The notes beneath the pieces are model-generated. The model was given only the letters and a program-made list of their open reading frames with translations. It was not told the origin of the DNA and made no database searches. DNA of 64,000 nucleotides from Rufibacter glacialis (GTDB taxonomy: Bacteria; Bacteroidota; Bacteroidia; Cytophagales; Hymenobacteraceae). The translations under genes were made by a program, and so were the position numbers. Numbering within the stretch: position 1 is the first letter of the stretch; every line of letters starts with the position of its first letter. Below, in pieces: positions 16,462 through 25,529 of this stretch. The DNA lies in assembly GCF_008271745.1 (NCBI RefSeq), contig NZ_VKKZ01000021.1:186001-250000 (forward strand). The letters are read 5' to 3'.

Positions 16462-17856
16462 TTACTCAGACTTTTCTGAGATGATCTCTTTGATGTCACC
16501 AATGATCTTGTTGGCCAGGTGGTCAGCCGTAGACAGGCTGTCAGACTCGGCGTAGATCCGGATGATGGGCTCCGTGTTAGATTTGCGCAGGTGCACCCAC
16601 TCTTTGTTGAACTCGATCTTCACGCCATCAATGGTGTTCACCGGCTGCTTGGCATAGTGCTTCTGCACTCGGGAAAGTACCGCGTCTACATCAATGTCTT
16701 TGGTGAGCTCTATCTTGTTCTTGGAGATATGGTAGTTGGGGTACTTGGCCCGCAACCGTGACATGCTCAACCCGGTTTTGGCCAGGTGCGACAGGAACAG
16801 CGCGATACCCACCAAGGCATCACGGCCGTAGTGCAGCTCTGGGTAAATGATGCCCCCGTTGCCTTCGCCGCCTATAACGGCGTTTTGCTCCTTCATCATG
16901 TTCACCACGTTCACCTCGCCCACGGCTGAGGCGAAGTATTGGCCACCGGCTTTCTCGGTGACATCGCGCAGGGCGCGGGTAGAGGAAAGGTTAGAAACGG
17001 TATTGCCTACCTGGTGCTGCAACACGTAGTCGGCTACGGCTACCAGGGTGTATTCTTCGCCGAACATGCTGCCGTCTTCGTTGACCAGGGCCAAACGGTC
17101 CACGTCTGGGTCTACCACAATGCCCAGATCAAACTTCCCTTTCTCCATGAGACGGGAAATCTCGCCCAAGTTCTCGGGCAAGGGCTCTGGGTTGTGGGCG
17201 AAGTTACCGGTGGGGTCACAGTGCAGTTTCTCAATGTGTTCTACGCCCAGGGCCTCCAGCAGCATTGGCACGGCAAACCCTCCGCTGGAATTCACGGCGT
17301 CTACCACCACTTTGAACTTCTTCGCTTTGATGGCTTCCATGTCTACCAAAGGCAGGTCTAAGACCGCTTTGATATGTTTTTTAAGGAATTTATCGCTTTG
17401 GGTGTATTTGCCCAGTTTGGAAACCTCCGCGAATTGGAAAGACTCCTGCTCGGCTAATTCCAGCACCAATTTACCTTCGGCGTCATTGATGAACTCGCCG
17501 TGCTGGTTTAAAAGTTTGAGGGCGTTCCACTGCTTGGGGTTGTGGCTGGCCGTGAGGATGATTCCGCCGCCGGCTTTCTTGGCCGGTACCGCCATCTCTA
17601 CCGTGGGGGTGGTAGAAAGGCCCAGATCAATCACATTGATGCCCAAGCCTTGTAGCGTAGCGGCCACCAACCTGTTCACCATTTCACCAGAAAGACGGGC
17701 ATCACGGCCTATTATGATAGTATTGTTATTGGTGGTCTGCAGTACCCAGGTGCCAAATGCCGCAGCAAATTTCACCACATCTACCGGCGTTAGGGCTTGC
17801 CCTACTTCTCCTCCAATTGTACCTCTGATTCCTGATATTGATTTTATAAGTGCCAC
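16462..17856 (-). CDS. glmM: phosphoglucosamine mutase / phosphohexomutase
   Basis: 464 residues from a GTG at 17856 (MALIKSISGIRGTIGG), preceded by AAGGAATCT as a likely ribosome site; an upstream TTG would add eight residues with no support. It converts glucosamine-6-P to glucosamine-1-P for UDP-GlcNAc synthesis. The catalytic serine S104 is in LTASHNPKQWNALK, the Mg-binding loop is DPDVDRLALV (about 240-250), and the phosphate loop with RKSNTEPIIRIYAE is near the C-terminus. Phosphomannomutase or phosphoglucomutase activity cannot be excluded from sequence alone. Confidence 0.88.
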   Translation of the reverse strand: MALIKSISGIRGTIGGEVGQALTPVDVVKFAAAFGTWVLQTTNNNTIIIGRDARLSGEMVNRLVAATLQGLGINVIDLGLSTTPTVEMAVPAKKAGGGIILTASHNPKQWNALKLLNQHGEFINDAEGKLVLELAEQESFQFAEVSKLGKYTQSDKFLKKHIKAVLDLPLVDMEAIKAKKFKVVVDAVNSSGGFAVPMLLEALGVEHIEKLHCDPTGNFAHNPEPLPENLGEISRLMEKGKFDLGIVVDPDVDRLALVNEDGSMFGEEYTLVAVADYVLQHQVGNTVSNLSSTRALRDVTEKAGGQYFASAVGEVNVVNMMKEQNAVIGGEGNGGIIYPELHYGRDALVGIALFLSHLAKTGLSMSRLRAKYPNYHISKNKIELTKDIDVDAVLSRVQKHYAKQPVNTIDGVKIEFNKEWVHLRKSNTEPIIRIYAESDSLSTADHLANKIIGDIKEIISEKSE

Positions 17857-18708
17857 AGATTCCTTTTTTTGAACACACAAAAGTAGTGAAATAGAAATGA
17901 ATCAACACAATGAAGAAGACAAACGTGCCGCCTGCCACGGTTATTAAAACAATATTATTTTCATCTTCTATCCTCTGTTCAGCACCCTGGAAGGCATGGT
18001 CTTAACTCCCAATCAGCCATTGCTTTCTGCGCAAGGCCAAAAGGATTTCCTGTTCAGAAAAGAGCCAGGCAGAGACGGAGGGCATTTCTTTCAGGTCCCC
18101 TTTTCATAAAATAGGCTAAAAACAGGGCGCCCCAAGAGAATAGCAACCGTTCTACCAAACCACCCAGAAAAGTTTAGCCGTGCGCCTGTTTCTTGGTCAG
18201 GAACCGGTTACGAGTAAGTACCTGAGAAACGGGGAAAGACGGTGGGCTGCTCTGCCTAGGCTGCATGAATGGGGCCTTGTAAGGTTCTTGCCAAAGGCCC
18301 CACCCGCTGTTCCTTTTTCTGGTGCCTTTTCTATTTAGTCACAGCTACCACTGACAACCTTTTACCCCATTCCTGCGTTGTGGCGGTACTTCCAACCGAT
18401 CTTCCCCTTTGCCTGATGAGCTTTTCACCGGCCATTTGATAAGGGGTAAAAGAAAAATATTTTTTTTCTTCCTGGGTTTATGGAATCCGCATACCACATG
18501 CATCTAAGTAGAAAATAAATCGTTCTGCGCTTTGACCAGGTCCAGGCAAGAACGTAACCTGTTCCTCGCCTCTTTTTCCTAAAACGGGCTGAAAACAGGT
18601 TGGCACAAACTACCTGACCGGTAAAAATTTACGGTTTATTGTGTTACTAAAAGATCAAGAAAGTATGCGTAGCTGCTAAATTCCTAACATTACGTTTATC
18701 TTTGCTAA
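17857..18708. other. 850-bp gene-free gap with hairpins; possible structured RNA
   Basis: No gene is supported between the divergent glmM and mazG. Two degenerate REP-like copies occur (about 18095-18128 and 18567-18602). Other structure includes a hairpin GGGGCCTT/AAGGCCCC at 18271-18301. There is also a 10-bp inverted pair CTTTTACCCC (about 18359) / GGGGTAAAAG (about 18443) closed by an A/T-rich run ending in eight T. No match to the core motifs of tmRNA, RNase P RNA or SRP RNA was seen. Confidence 0.5.
18697..18704 (+). promoter_or_regulatory. -7 box TATCTTTG of mazG
   Basis: A perfect TAnnTTTG ends only 4 bp before the mazG ATG. If used, transcription would start at or within a few bases of the start codon, giving a leaderless or nearly leaderless mRNA. 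No good -33 TTTG is seen. Confidence 0.45.
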
Positions 18709-19521
18709 ATGGAACACCCTGCAGCACCCGCTTACTCTCGCCAGGCCCAGCTAGACGCTTTCAACCGTTTACTGGACATTCTGGACGATTTACGGGAGAA
18801 ATGTCCCTGGGACAGAAAGCAAACCATGGAGACCCTTAGGCACCTTACCATTGAGGAAACCTATGAGCTTTCAGAGGCGATTCTAACCCAGGACATGCCT
18901 GAGATCAAGAAGGAGTTAGGTGACGTACTGCTACACCTGGTTTTCTATGCCAAGATTGCTTCTGAGAAAGGGGCCTTTGATTTGGCTGAGGTGTTGAATG
19001 CCCAATGTGACAAGCTGGTTTTCCGGCACCCCCACATTTATGGTGACGCCAAAGCCGAGACAGAGGAAGAGGTAAAGCAGAACTGGGAAAGCCTGAAGTT
19101 GAAAGAAGGCAATAAATCAGTTTTGGAAGGCGTTCCTTCGTCGCTCCCGTCCATGGTGAAAGCCATGCGCATTCAAGAGAAGGCCCGCGGGGTTGGATTT
19201 GACTGGGATGAACCATCAAAGGTTTGGGAGAAGGTAGAAGAGGAGCTGGCTGAATTCAAAGCTGAGTTTGACAAGCCCCACCTCACCCCGGAAGACAAGG
19301 CCCATGCCACCGCAGAGCTAGGCGATGTGTTCTTTTCCCTGATCAACTTTGCCCGATTCCTGGACCTGAACCCAGAAGAAGCCTTGGCTAAAACAAACCA
19401 GAAGTTCATCAAACGGTTCCAGTACCTGGAAAAAGCGGCCGCAGCCCAGGGAAAAAAACTCAGTGAGATGACCTTGGCAGAGATGGACGTGTATTGGGAA
19501 CAAGCCAAAACCCAACCTTAG
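18709..19521 (+). CDS. mazG: nucleoside triphosphate pyrophosphohydrolase
   Basis: A 270-residue two-domain MazG that hydrolyses NTPs, including damaged ones, to NMP and PPi. In the N-terminal domain LREKCPWDRKQTMETLR is followed by the metal-site motif EETYELSEAI (EExxE) and KKELGDVLLHLVFYA. The C-terminal domain repeats the pattern with EKVEEELAEFKAE...HATAELGDVFFSLINFARF. Length and arrangement match the E. coli-type housekeeping enzyme. It is monocistronic with a TATCTTTG box right before the start. Confidence 0.94.
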   Translation: MEHPAAPAYSRQAQLDAFNRLLDILDDLREKCPWDRKQTMETLRHLTIEETYELSEAILTQDMPEIKKELGDVLLHLVFYAKIASEKGAFDLAEVLNAQCDKLVFRHPHIYGDAKAETEEEVKQNWESLKLKEGNKSVLEGVPSSLPSMVKAMRIQEKARGVGFDWDEPSKVWEKVEEELAEFKAEFDKPHLTPEDKAHATAELGDVFFSLINFARFLDLNPEEALAKTNQKFIKRFQYLEKAAAAQGKKLSEMTLAEMDVYWEQAKTQP

Positions 19522-19569
19522 CCAGAGGGCTTGAATAGAAGAATTTCAAAATATACCCTAAATAGATTG

Positions 19570-19577
19570 TACTTTTG
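19570..19577 (+). promoter_or_regulatory. -7 box TACTTTTG of the exbB-tonB operon
   Basis: It fits TAnnTTTG, with a TTTC about 22 bp upstream as a weak -33 match. It would give a 5' leader of about 200 nt before ExbB, rich in A/T with ACAACTAA-like segments near the start. The long leader may carry regulation. Confidence 0.45.
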
Positions 19578-19785
19578 CAATAAATTTTCGAGCATAATTT
19601 GATATTTTGCGTTTAAATCCCTAGGCTTGTATTTAGGTTGCTCCTACACTTCACTTATTCTATGGGCGGTTTAAGCGGCTCAGTGGAATTTTTAATGTCA
19701 AAAGAGCATTTAACTTTTCAACAACCAATTTTTTTTAACAACTAACACAGTAACACAAACAACTAAACCTAAATTTTTAGACACA

Positions 19786-20640
19786 ATGGAAAAAAAGAGT
19801 GCACCTGCAGCTGCAAAACCAGTACAAAAAGAAGGCAAAGCAGGCTCAATGTTTGCAAGCATCGTAATTCCAGTGGCCATCATTGCCGCCGTATTGATTT
19901 ATCTTTACATTCTTGGTAACCCCGCTAACTTTGAAGGCGGTGATAACGCTAACCACCCACTTCCAGGCAATTACCTGGGCCAGGTGTACAAAGGAGGTTT
20001 CATTGTACCAATCTTGATCGCGATCAACATCTTGGTATTGGCTTTCTCTATTGAGCGTTTCATGACCATCAGCAAAGCAAAAGGTGGTAAAGGCCTTGAG
20101 CAGTTCGTGCGCAATGTGCGCCAGAAAATGAATGTAAATGACATCAATGGCGCCATCGCTATCTGCGACCAACAAAAAGGTTCAGTAGGTAACGTGGTAA
20201 AAGCAGGCTTGCTGAAATACCAAGAAATGCACAATGAGCATGGTATGACCAAAGATCAGCGTATCCTGGCTATCCAGAAGGAGATTGAAGAAGCTACTGC
20301 TCTTGAGTTGCCTTTGCTGGAGAAAAACCTGGTGATCATCTCTACTATTGCCTCAACTTCTACCCTGGTAGGTCTGATTGGAACAGTATTGGGTATGATT
20401 AAAGCGTTCGCGGCTCTTGCAACTGCAAGTGGTGCTCCAGATGCTACGCAGCTGGCAAACGGTATCTCTGAGGCCTTGATCAACACGGCTCTTGGTATTA
20501 CAGGTTCTGCCATTGCTATCGTTGCGTACAACTACTTCACCAGCAAGATTGATGAGTTGACGTACAGCATTGATGAGGCTTCTTACAGCATCATTCAGAC
20601 GTATGCCGCTCAGCACACTGAGAACAACAACAGAATCTAG
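19786..20640 (+). CDS. ExbB/TolQ/MotA-type proton channel protein
   Basis: A 284-residue inner-membrane protein with three predicted membrane spans (about 23-45, 70-92, and a pair of segments around 180-260). The region TIASTSTLVGLIGTVLGMIKAFAALA carries the conserved Thr-Gly pattern of MotA/TolQ/ExbB channels. With ExbD it uses the proton gradient to energise TonB. It begins a tightly spaced operon with two exbD genes and tonB. Codon use is high-expression-like and less GC-rich than neighbouring regions. Confidence 0.93.
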   Translation: MEKKSAPAAAKPVQKEGKAGSMFASIVIPVAIIAAVLIYLYILGNPANFEGGDNANHPLPGNYLGQVYKGGFIVPILIAINILVLAFSIERFMTISKAKGGKGLEQFVRNVRQKMNVNDINGAIAICDQQKGSVGNVVKAGLLKYQEMHNEHGMTKDQRILAIQKEIEEATALELPLLEKNLVIISTIASTSTLVGLIGTVLGMIKAFAALATASGAPDATQLANGISEALINTALGITGSAIAIVAYNYFTSKIDELTYSIDEASYSIIQTYAAQHTENNNRI

Positions 20641-20668
20641 TTGAACTTTCTAGTAGAAGGAAGATAAA

Positions 20669-21271
20669 ATGCCAAAAGTAAAACCACACAGAAGCTCCCC
20701 CTCCCTGGACATGACGCCCATGGTGGACTTGGCATTCCTTCTGGTAACGTTCTTCATGCTTATTTCGAAGTTCGCACCAGAAGAAGTGCTGGTAGTGGAC
20801 ACACCATCTGCCACCTCAGAGATCAAAGCACCAGATGCCAACATCATCACCATCAGTATTGGTAATGATGAGCGGGTGTTCTTAGGGGTAGATGACAAAG
20901 CCACTAAATTGAGAATGATAGACAAGATCAGTGAGAAATACGGCGTAGGCTTCACACAACCAGAAAAAGATGTATTCGCTTCTCTGGGCTCGTTTGGCGT
21001 TCCTATTTCTCAGCTGAAGTCTTTTCTAGCTCTGAGCCCCGAGGATCAGAAAAAGGTAAACCAACCGGGTATTCCTATTGATTCTGTTAGAAATGAGTTG
21101 GGTGACCTGGTGCAATTAGCCCGTTACTCTAACCCCCAGTCTATTGTAGCCATCAAAGGAGATCAAGGTGCGGGTTATCCGGTAGCTGGTCGTGTGATTG
21201 AGATCTTGCAAGACAAGAACGTGAACCGTTTCAATCTCATCACAGATATGGAAGTTAAACCTCGTAATTAA
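20669..21271 (+). CDS. ExbD/TolR biopolymer transport protein (first copy)
   Basis: A 200-residue protein. The N-terminal cytoplasmic stretch is followed by SLDMTPMVDLAFLLVTFFML, where the membrane aspartate of the DMTPMVDL motif is the proton-carrying residue of ExbD. A periplasmic domain of about 160 residues follows, longer than classical ExbD. AAGGAAG lies 7 bp before the ATG. It is 28 bp after ExbB. The second ExbD paralog follows by 18 bp, so the motor may use an ExbD heteromer. Confidence 0.92.
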   Translation: MPKVKPHRSSPSLDMTPMVDLAFLLVTFFMLISKFAPEEVLVVDTPSATSEIKAPDANIITISIGNDERVFLGVDDKATKLRMIDKISEKYGVGFTQPEKDVFASLGSFGVPISQLKSFLALSPEDQKKVNQPGIPIDSVRNELGDLVQLARYSNPQSIVAIKGDQGAGYPVAGRVIEILQDKNVNRFNLITDMEVKPRN

Positions 21272-21289
21272 TAACGAAAGGGAAACGAG

Positions 21290-21826
21290 ATGGCAGAAAT
21301 ACAACAGCAAGGCGGCGGCGACGAAGGCGGTAAAAAACGGGCCAAGAAAGGCTCTACCAAGGTGGACATGACCCCCATGGTAGACTTAGGCTTCCTGTTG
21401 CTTACCTTCTTCGTAATGACCACCACTTTGGCCAAGCCGCAGATCATGGAGATCAACATGCCGGTGAAACCAAAGGACAGACAAGAGCAGAACGAACTGA
21501 AGGCCTCTAATGCTTTCACCGTTCTTCTTGGAGGCGATAACCGAATCTTCTATTACCGTGGTCTTCACCAGCCTAACATGAACATCATCCCTGATGTGGA
21601 AGAGAGTGACTGGTCAGCCAAGGGTATTAGAAAAGTGGTATCTGAAGCGACAAAGGCGAACCCCAACCTGGTAGTACTTATCAAGGCCGATGAAACATCA
21701 AAGTATAAGAATCTGGTAGATATCTTAGATGAGATGAGCATCACCGGCACCCAGAAGTATGCCGTGGTAGAACTGGACAACGCAGATGCTACATTACTTA
21801 GAACCGCAGAAAAAGGAGGGCAATAA
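21290..21826 (+). CDS. ExbD/TolR biopolymer transport protein (second copy)
   Basis: A 178-residue paralog of the previous gene. The N-terminus is Gly/Lys-rich (GGGDEGGKKRAKKG), then KVDMTPMVDLGFLLLTFFVM with the same proton-path aspartate. The periplasmic part differs substantially from copy one, arguing for different roles rather than a recent duplication. Its stop overlaps the tonB start by one base (TAATG), so translation is likely coupled. Confidence 0.92.
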   Translation: MAEIQQQGGGDEGGKKRAKKGSTKVDMTPMVDLGFLLLTFFVMTTTLAKPQIMEINMPVKPKDRQEQNELKASNAFTVLLGGDNRIFYYRGLHQPNMNIIPDVEESDWSAKGIRKVVSEATKANPNLVVLIKADETSKYKNLVDILDEMSITGTQKYAVVELDNADATLLRTAEKGGQ

Positions 21827-22650
21827 TGGATAATCAACGTTTACAAACCGCTACGCTTGATGATATGGTCTTTGAAGGCCGTAACAAAGAGTATGGCGCG
21901 TACATGCTGCGTAAACTATATACGAAGCACGTGAACCGGGCGATTGTTATTGCAATCTTTCTTTTCGTTCTCTTCTTGAGTATTCCTTTGATCCAGTCTT
22001 TGTTCAAAGATGAAGAAGAGGTTGTAAAAGCACCGGTAGTTAAAGTAGTGGATTTGGCAGCTCCGCCTTCCGTAGAGAAGGTGGTACCACCACCGCCCCC
22101 ACCACCAGACGCACCACCACCACCACCACCCGTACGTTCTACCGTTAAATTTACCCCTCCGGTGGTAAAGAAAGACGAAGAAGTAGTGAAGGAAGAGATT
22201 CCTGACGTGAAGGAACTATCAAAAACTGACGCTGGTACTGAAACAGTAAAAGGTGATCCTACGGCGCCTCCTACTCTGGAAGGTATTGAGAACGGTACCG
22301 GTCCTGCTGGTCCGGTACAGGAAGTATTTGAAGACAAAGTTTACATTGCGGTAGAGAAGATGCCTGAGTTCCCCGGTGGACAAGCAGCCATGTTCAAATA
22401 CCTCAGCGACAAGTTCCGGATTCCATCTGCCGCCCAGCGTGCAGGTGCTGAAGGAACCGTAGTATTGAGCTTTGTAGTTGGACCAACCGGTGAGATCACT
22501 AACATTGAAGTAATGAAAGGCCTTGGTTATGGTCTAGATGAGGAAGCTGTACGTGTGATCAAGGGCATGCCTAAATGGAGCCCAGGTGAGCAGAACGGCC
22601 GTAAAGTATCTGTAAAATATACAGTGCCTTACCGTATCGTGATCAAGTAA
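21826..22650 (+). CDS. energy transducer TonB
   Basis: 274 residues. A cytoplasmic N-terminus of about 35 residues with GRNKEYGAYMLRK (common in Bacteroidota TonB) is followed by one membrane helix (about 39-60), a Pro-rich periplasmic linker (PPPPPPPDAPPPPPPV around 87-102) and a C-terminal TonB domain (about 175-274, MPEFPGG...GTVVLSFVV...YRIVIK). It transmits motor energy to TonB-dependent outer-membrane receptors. AAGGAGG eight bases upstream is an unusually strong Shine-Dalgarno for this phylum. A terminator follows, closing the four-gene unit. Confidence 0.94.
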   Translation: MDNQRLQTATLDDMVFEGRNKEYGAYMLRKLYTKHVNRAIVIAIFLFVLFLSIPLIQSLFKDEEEVVKAPVVKVVDLAAPPSVEKVVPPPPPPPDAPPPPPPVRSTVKFTPPVVKKDEEVVKEEIPDVKELSKTDAGTETVKGDPTAPPTLEGIENGTGPAGPVQEVFEDKVYIAVEKMPEFPGGQAAMFKYLSDKFRIPSAAQRAGAEGTVVLSFVVGPTGEITNIEVMKGLGYGLDEEAVRVIKGMPKWSPGEQNGRKVSVKYTVPYRIVIK

Positions 22651-22673
22651 CCGTTTCACTTGCTCTAAAAAGT

Positions 22674-22730
22674 AAGAACTCCGGAGACAGCCATTCCTAC
22701 AAGAATGGCCCGTCTCCGGAGTTCTTTTTT
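22674..22730 (+). terminator. hairpin terminator after tonB
   Basis: Long stem AAGAACTCCGGAGAC...GTCTCCGGAGTTCTT, with an inner CCATT/AATGG stem and a T6 tail. Confidence 0.9.
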
Positions 22731-22786
22731 ACCCTCGGCCTGAAATTACGTAGTTCTATTTAAAGCCACCTCTTATCAGCAGCCTC

Positions 22787-23044
22787 ATGAATTACTCTAG
22801 AAGACCCCTGCGCGAACGCCAAACCAGCACCTATGAAAACATCATGAAGTATGTCTCCATGTTAATGGTACTTCTATACTTTGGCTTTGGTTTATACGTT
22901 CTACTATCCAGCCCACAACAGATACCTTTCCCCAGAGAATATAAAATAATATTAGGCGGACTGCTCCTTTTCTACGGTTTTATTAGATTTGTGCGTGCGT
23001 ATCAACAATATTTTAAAAAATCCAGACGTAATGAAGAAGATTAA
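22787..23044 (+). CDS. small two-helix membrane protein
   Basis: 85 residues, unrecognised family. A basic N-terminus (RRPLRERQ), two membrane segments (about 22-42 and 51-67), a short loop with IPFPREYK between them, and a basic C-terminal tail (KKSRRNEED) are visible. Its end overlaps the start of the PstS-like gene by 14 bp, implying translational coupling and a shared function. The order exbB-exbD-exbD-tonB, small protein, PstS-like, TPR suggests an envelope role, which is inference. Confidence 0.75.
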   Translation: MNYSRRPLRERQTSTYENIMKYVSMLMVLLYFGFGLYVLLSSPQQIPFPREYKIILGGLLLFYGFIRFVRAYQQYFKKSRRNEED

Positions 23045-23978
23045 TCTTTTGACTTTTCTGTGCACCGCAGGTATAGCTTTGGCTACCTTCTCCTGTGGCC
23101 AGTCTGGCAACGCCCCCGTAGATTCACCTACTTCCGGCTCTATTAAGATCACCGTAGATGAATCATTTGCCCCTATTGTAGACGCCCAGATCCAGATGTT
23201 CCAAAACCTGTACAAATATGCCAAGGTACAGGCGGTGTATAAGCCAGAGGTGCAGGTGGTACAGGACCTGCTTACTGACACGGTGCGGTTCGCTATTATG
23301 GCCAGACAATTGAATGACCAGGAGAAGGCTGAGTTTGCCAAATTGAAGATCACCCCCAGGGTCAACAAGATTGCGGTAGATGGTGTTGCCCTTATCTTAA
23401 ACAAGGCAAATACAGACACCACGCTTACCATGCAGCAGGTACGGGATATCTTCACGGGTAGAAAAACCACCTGGAAACAGCTTGATCCAACTGCCTCCAA
23501 TGGCAAGATCACCATTGTCTTTGACAATGGAAATTCCAGCACTGCCCGGTTCATCCAGGATTCTATCAACCTTGGAAAGCCGCTGCCCCCCAACAGCTAT
23601 GCCTCTACCTCCAACTCAAACCTGGTTGACTACGTAGCAGAAAATCAGAACGCGATTGGGGTCATTGGCGTCAACTGGATCAGTGACCGCCATGACAGTA
23701 CGGCTATCAGCTTCCTGAACAAGGTAAACGTGGTAGGCATCAGCGTAAAGGAAAACCCCACGTCTGAAGATGATTATGTGCAACCCTACCAAGGATATCT
23801 GGCGCAAGGAACTTATCCACTACGCAGAGAGGTTTTTATTGTAAGTAAAGAAGCTCGGGCAGGACTTGGCACAGGTTTTGCATCCTTCATTACCGGAGAC
23901 AAGGGACAAAGGATTATCTTAAAATCAGGTTTAGTGCCCGCATCCATGCCAGTTCGCATAGTAGGGTTCAGACAATAA
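23031..23978 (+). CDS. PstS-like phosphate-binding lipoprotein
   Basis: 315 residues from the ATG at 23031. The start is set by a lipoprotein signal with a FSC lipobox (C22). The body is a periplasmic binding protein of the PstS/PBP-like-2 class: SIKITVDESFAPIVDAQI near the N-terminus, MQQVRDIFTGRKTTW in the middle, and SSTARFIQDS, which resembles the anion-binding loop. No pstC, pstA or pstB gene is adjacent, so this is not a standard phosphate transporter operon. It may be a sensor, scavenger or TonB-motor accessory; the ligand is unproven. Confidence 0.85.
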   Translation: MKKINLLTFLCTAGIALATFSCGQSGNAPVDSPTSGSIKITVDESFAPIVDAQIQMFQNLYKYAKVQAVYKPEVQVVQDLLTDTVRFAIMARQLNDQEKAEFAKLKITPRVNKIAVDGVALILNKANTDTTLTMQQVRDIFTGRKTTWKQLDPTASNGKITIVFDNGNSSTARFIQDSINLGKPLPPNSYASTSNSNLVDYVAENQNAIGVIGVNWISDRHDSTAISFLNKVNVVGISVKENPTSEDDYVQPYQGYLAQGTYPLRREVFIVSKEARAGLGTGFASFITGDKGQRIILKSGLVPASMPVRIVGFRQ

Positions 23979-24015
23979 ATCAATTAGAATTTCACTCACA
24001 CTAACAACCAAAACA

Positions 24016-25515
24016 ATGATTAAGAACTGGAAGACGTATGGTGTTTTAGCGGCTGCTTTCCTCTCTGCCGCTGGAGCTTCAGCACATAGCAATGGGTTGC
24101 GTTCTGGTAAGATTGAAAATAAGCTTTCATTGGCACAGTTCCCCCAGGAGCAAGCAGAATTTGCTACTTATGCTGTACAAGATAACTCCGCCGCAGGCTT
24201 GGTAAAACAAGGCAAAACCGCTTTGCAACAAAACAAGACTGCTGAAGCCCAACAGCTTTTTGACAAAGCGTTGGCCATGACCAAAAACAAAGACAACAAC
24301 ATCAAGATCCAGATTGGCGAGGCTTATGTGACTTCTGGGGTGAAAGACCTTTCTCCAGCCATTAAATTGCTGGAAGAAGCCGTAAGCAAAGACCCTAAGA
24401 ATGCCAATGCCTATGTGCTGTTAGGAGATGCCTATCTTCATAACAAAACTGTAGACGGCGGTAAGGCGATGGCCAATTATGACAAAGCAATAGCTGCTGA
24501 CGGCAAGTCGGCCAAGGCGCATTTACGCAAAGGCCAGCTTTATGTGCAGTCTCGTAACTTTACGCAAGCCAAAGAGGCGCTAGACGCCGCAGTGGCAGCT
24601 GACCCTAACTACGCTCCTACTTACCTGGAACTGGCTGAGCTTTACTACCGCGCCGAGCAGTATCCTAAGAGCTCTGAGTACATCAAGAAGTATGTGTCAA
24701 TGGCAGAGAACACGCCTGAGACCCGCGCTAAATATGCTTCTATCCTGTACCTGACCAAGGACTACGCCAATGCGATGAATGAGATCCAGTCGGTGTTGAA
24801 GTCTGATCCTAACAACATTGCCATGAACCGCTTGGTGGCTTATAACTACTATGACACCAAGCAGTATGACAAGGCTCTGGAAGCCATGACGGCGTACTTC
24901 AATAAATTTGATGAAAGCAAACGCATTCCATCAGATTATGAATACTACGCGAACATCCTGGTAGAGAACAAGAAGCCACAGGAAGCGGTAGCCCTCATTG
25001 AGAAAGCGAAACAATTAGACCCTAAGAACCCGCTGTATGATGATCTTCTGGCCAAGCAGTACCTAAGCCTTAAGAACTACCCTAAAGCGATTCAGGCCTA
25101 TAAATCTAAATTCGCCACCACGCCGCCTAATAACACAGACCTCTTCTACTATGGCTATACCCATGAGTTGAACGATGATTATAAGACGGCAGATAGCGTG
25201 TATACCCTTATCACCACCAACAACCCTACGTATGCGTACGGTCACTTCTGGAGAGCCCGGGCTAATTCAAACCTGGACCCAGACACCAAATTAGGCTTGG
25301 CCAAACCGCATTATGAGGAGTTTATCAAATTGACCTCTGGTGATAAAGAGAAATACAAAAAAGACCTGATCACCGCGAACAATTACCTGGGCTATTACTA
25401 CTATCTGAAGAAAGACAAAGCCAATGCCACTAAGCACTGGCAGGAGGTAAAAACGTTGGATCCAACCAATGCAGATGCCACCAACGGTCTGAATGGCTTA
25501 AAGGCAATGAAATAA
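24016..25515 (+). CDS. TPR-repeat periplasmic protein
   Basis: 499 residues with an N-terminal signal sequence (LAAAFLSAAGASAHS) and many tetratricopeptide repeats from about 65 to 495, for example KSAKAHLRKGQLYVQSRNF and AKQLDPKNPLYDDLLAK. Such proteins scaffold protein complexes. It follows the PstS-like gene by 37 bp, so they probably share a transcript, and ends at a strong terminator. The specific partner is unknown. Confidence 0.85.
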   Translation: MIKNWKTYGVLAAAFLSAAGASAHSNGLRSGKIENKLSLAQFPQEQAEFATYAVQDNSAAGLVKQGKTALQQNKTAEAQQLFDKALAMTKNKDNNIKIQIGEAYVTSGVKDLSPAIKLLEEAVSKDPKNANAYVLLGDAYLHNKTVDGGKAMANYDKAIAADGKSAKAHLRKGQLYVQSRNFTQAKEALDAAVAADPNYAPTYLELAELYYRAEQYPKSSEYIKKYVSMAENTPETRAKYASILYLTKDYANAMNEIQSVLKSDPNNIAMNRLVAYNYYDTKQYDKALEAMTAYFNKFDESKRIPSDYEYYANILVENKKPQEAVALIEKAKQLDPKNPLYDDLLAKQYLSLKNYPKAIQAYKSKFATTPPNNTDLFYYGYTHELNDDYKTADSVYTLITTNNPTYAYGHFWRARANSNLDPDTKLGLAKPHYEEFIKLTSGDKEKYKKDLITANNYLGYYYYLKKDKANATKHWQEVKTLDPTNADATNGLNGLKAMK

Positions 25516-25529
25516 GCAACCCATCAACA

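Noticed and set aside
17857-17880. TTG start of GlmM at 17880
   Set aside because: The GTG at 17856 gives the usual MALIKSISGIRGTIGG start and has an AAGGAA ribosome-site match.
17857-18708. tmRNA, RNase P RNA or SRP RNA gene
   Set aside because: No conserved core of any of these was found; only unassigned hairpins remain.
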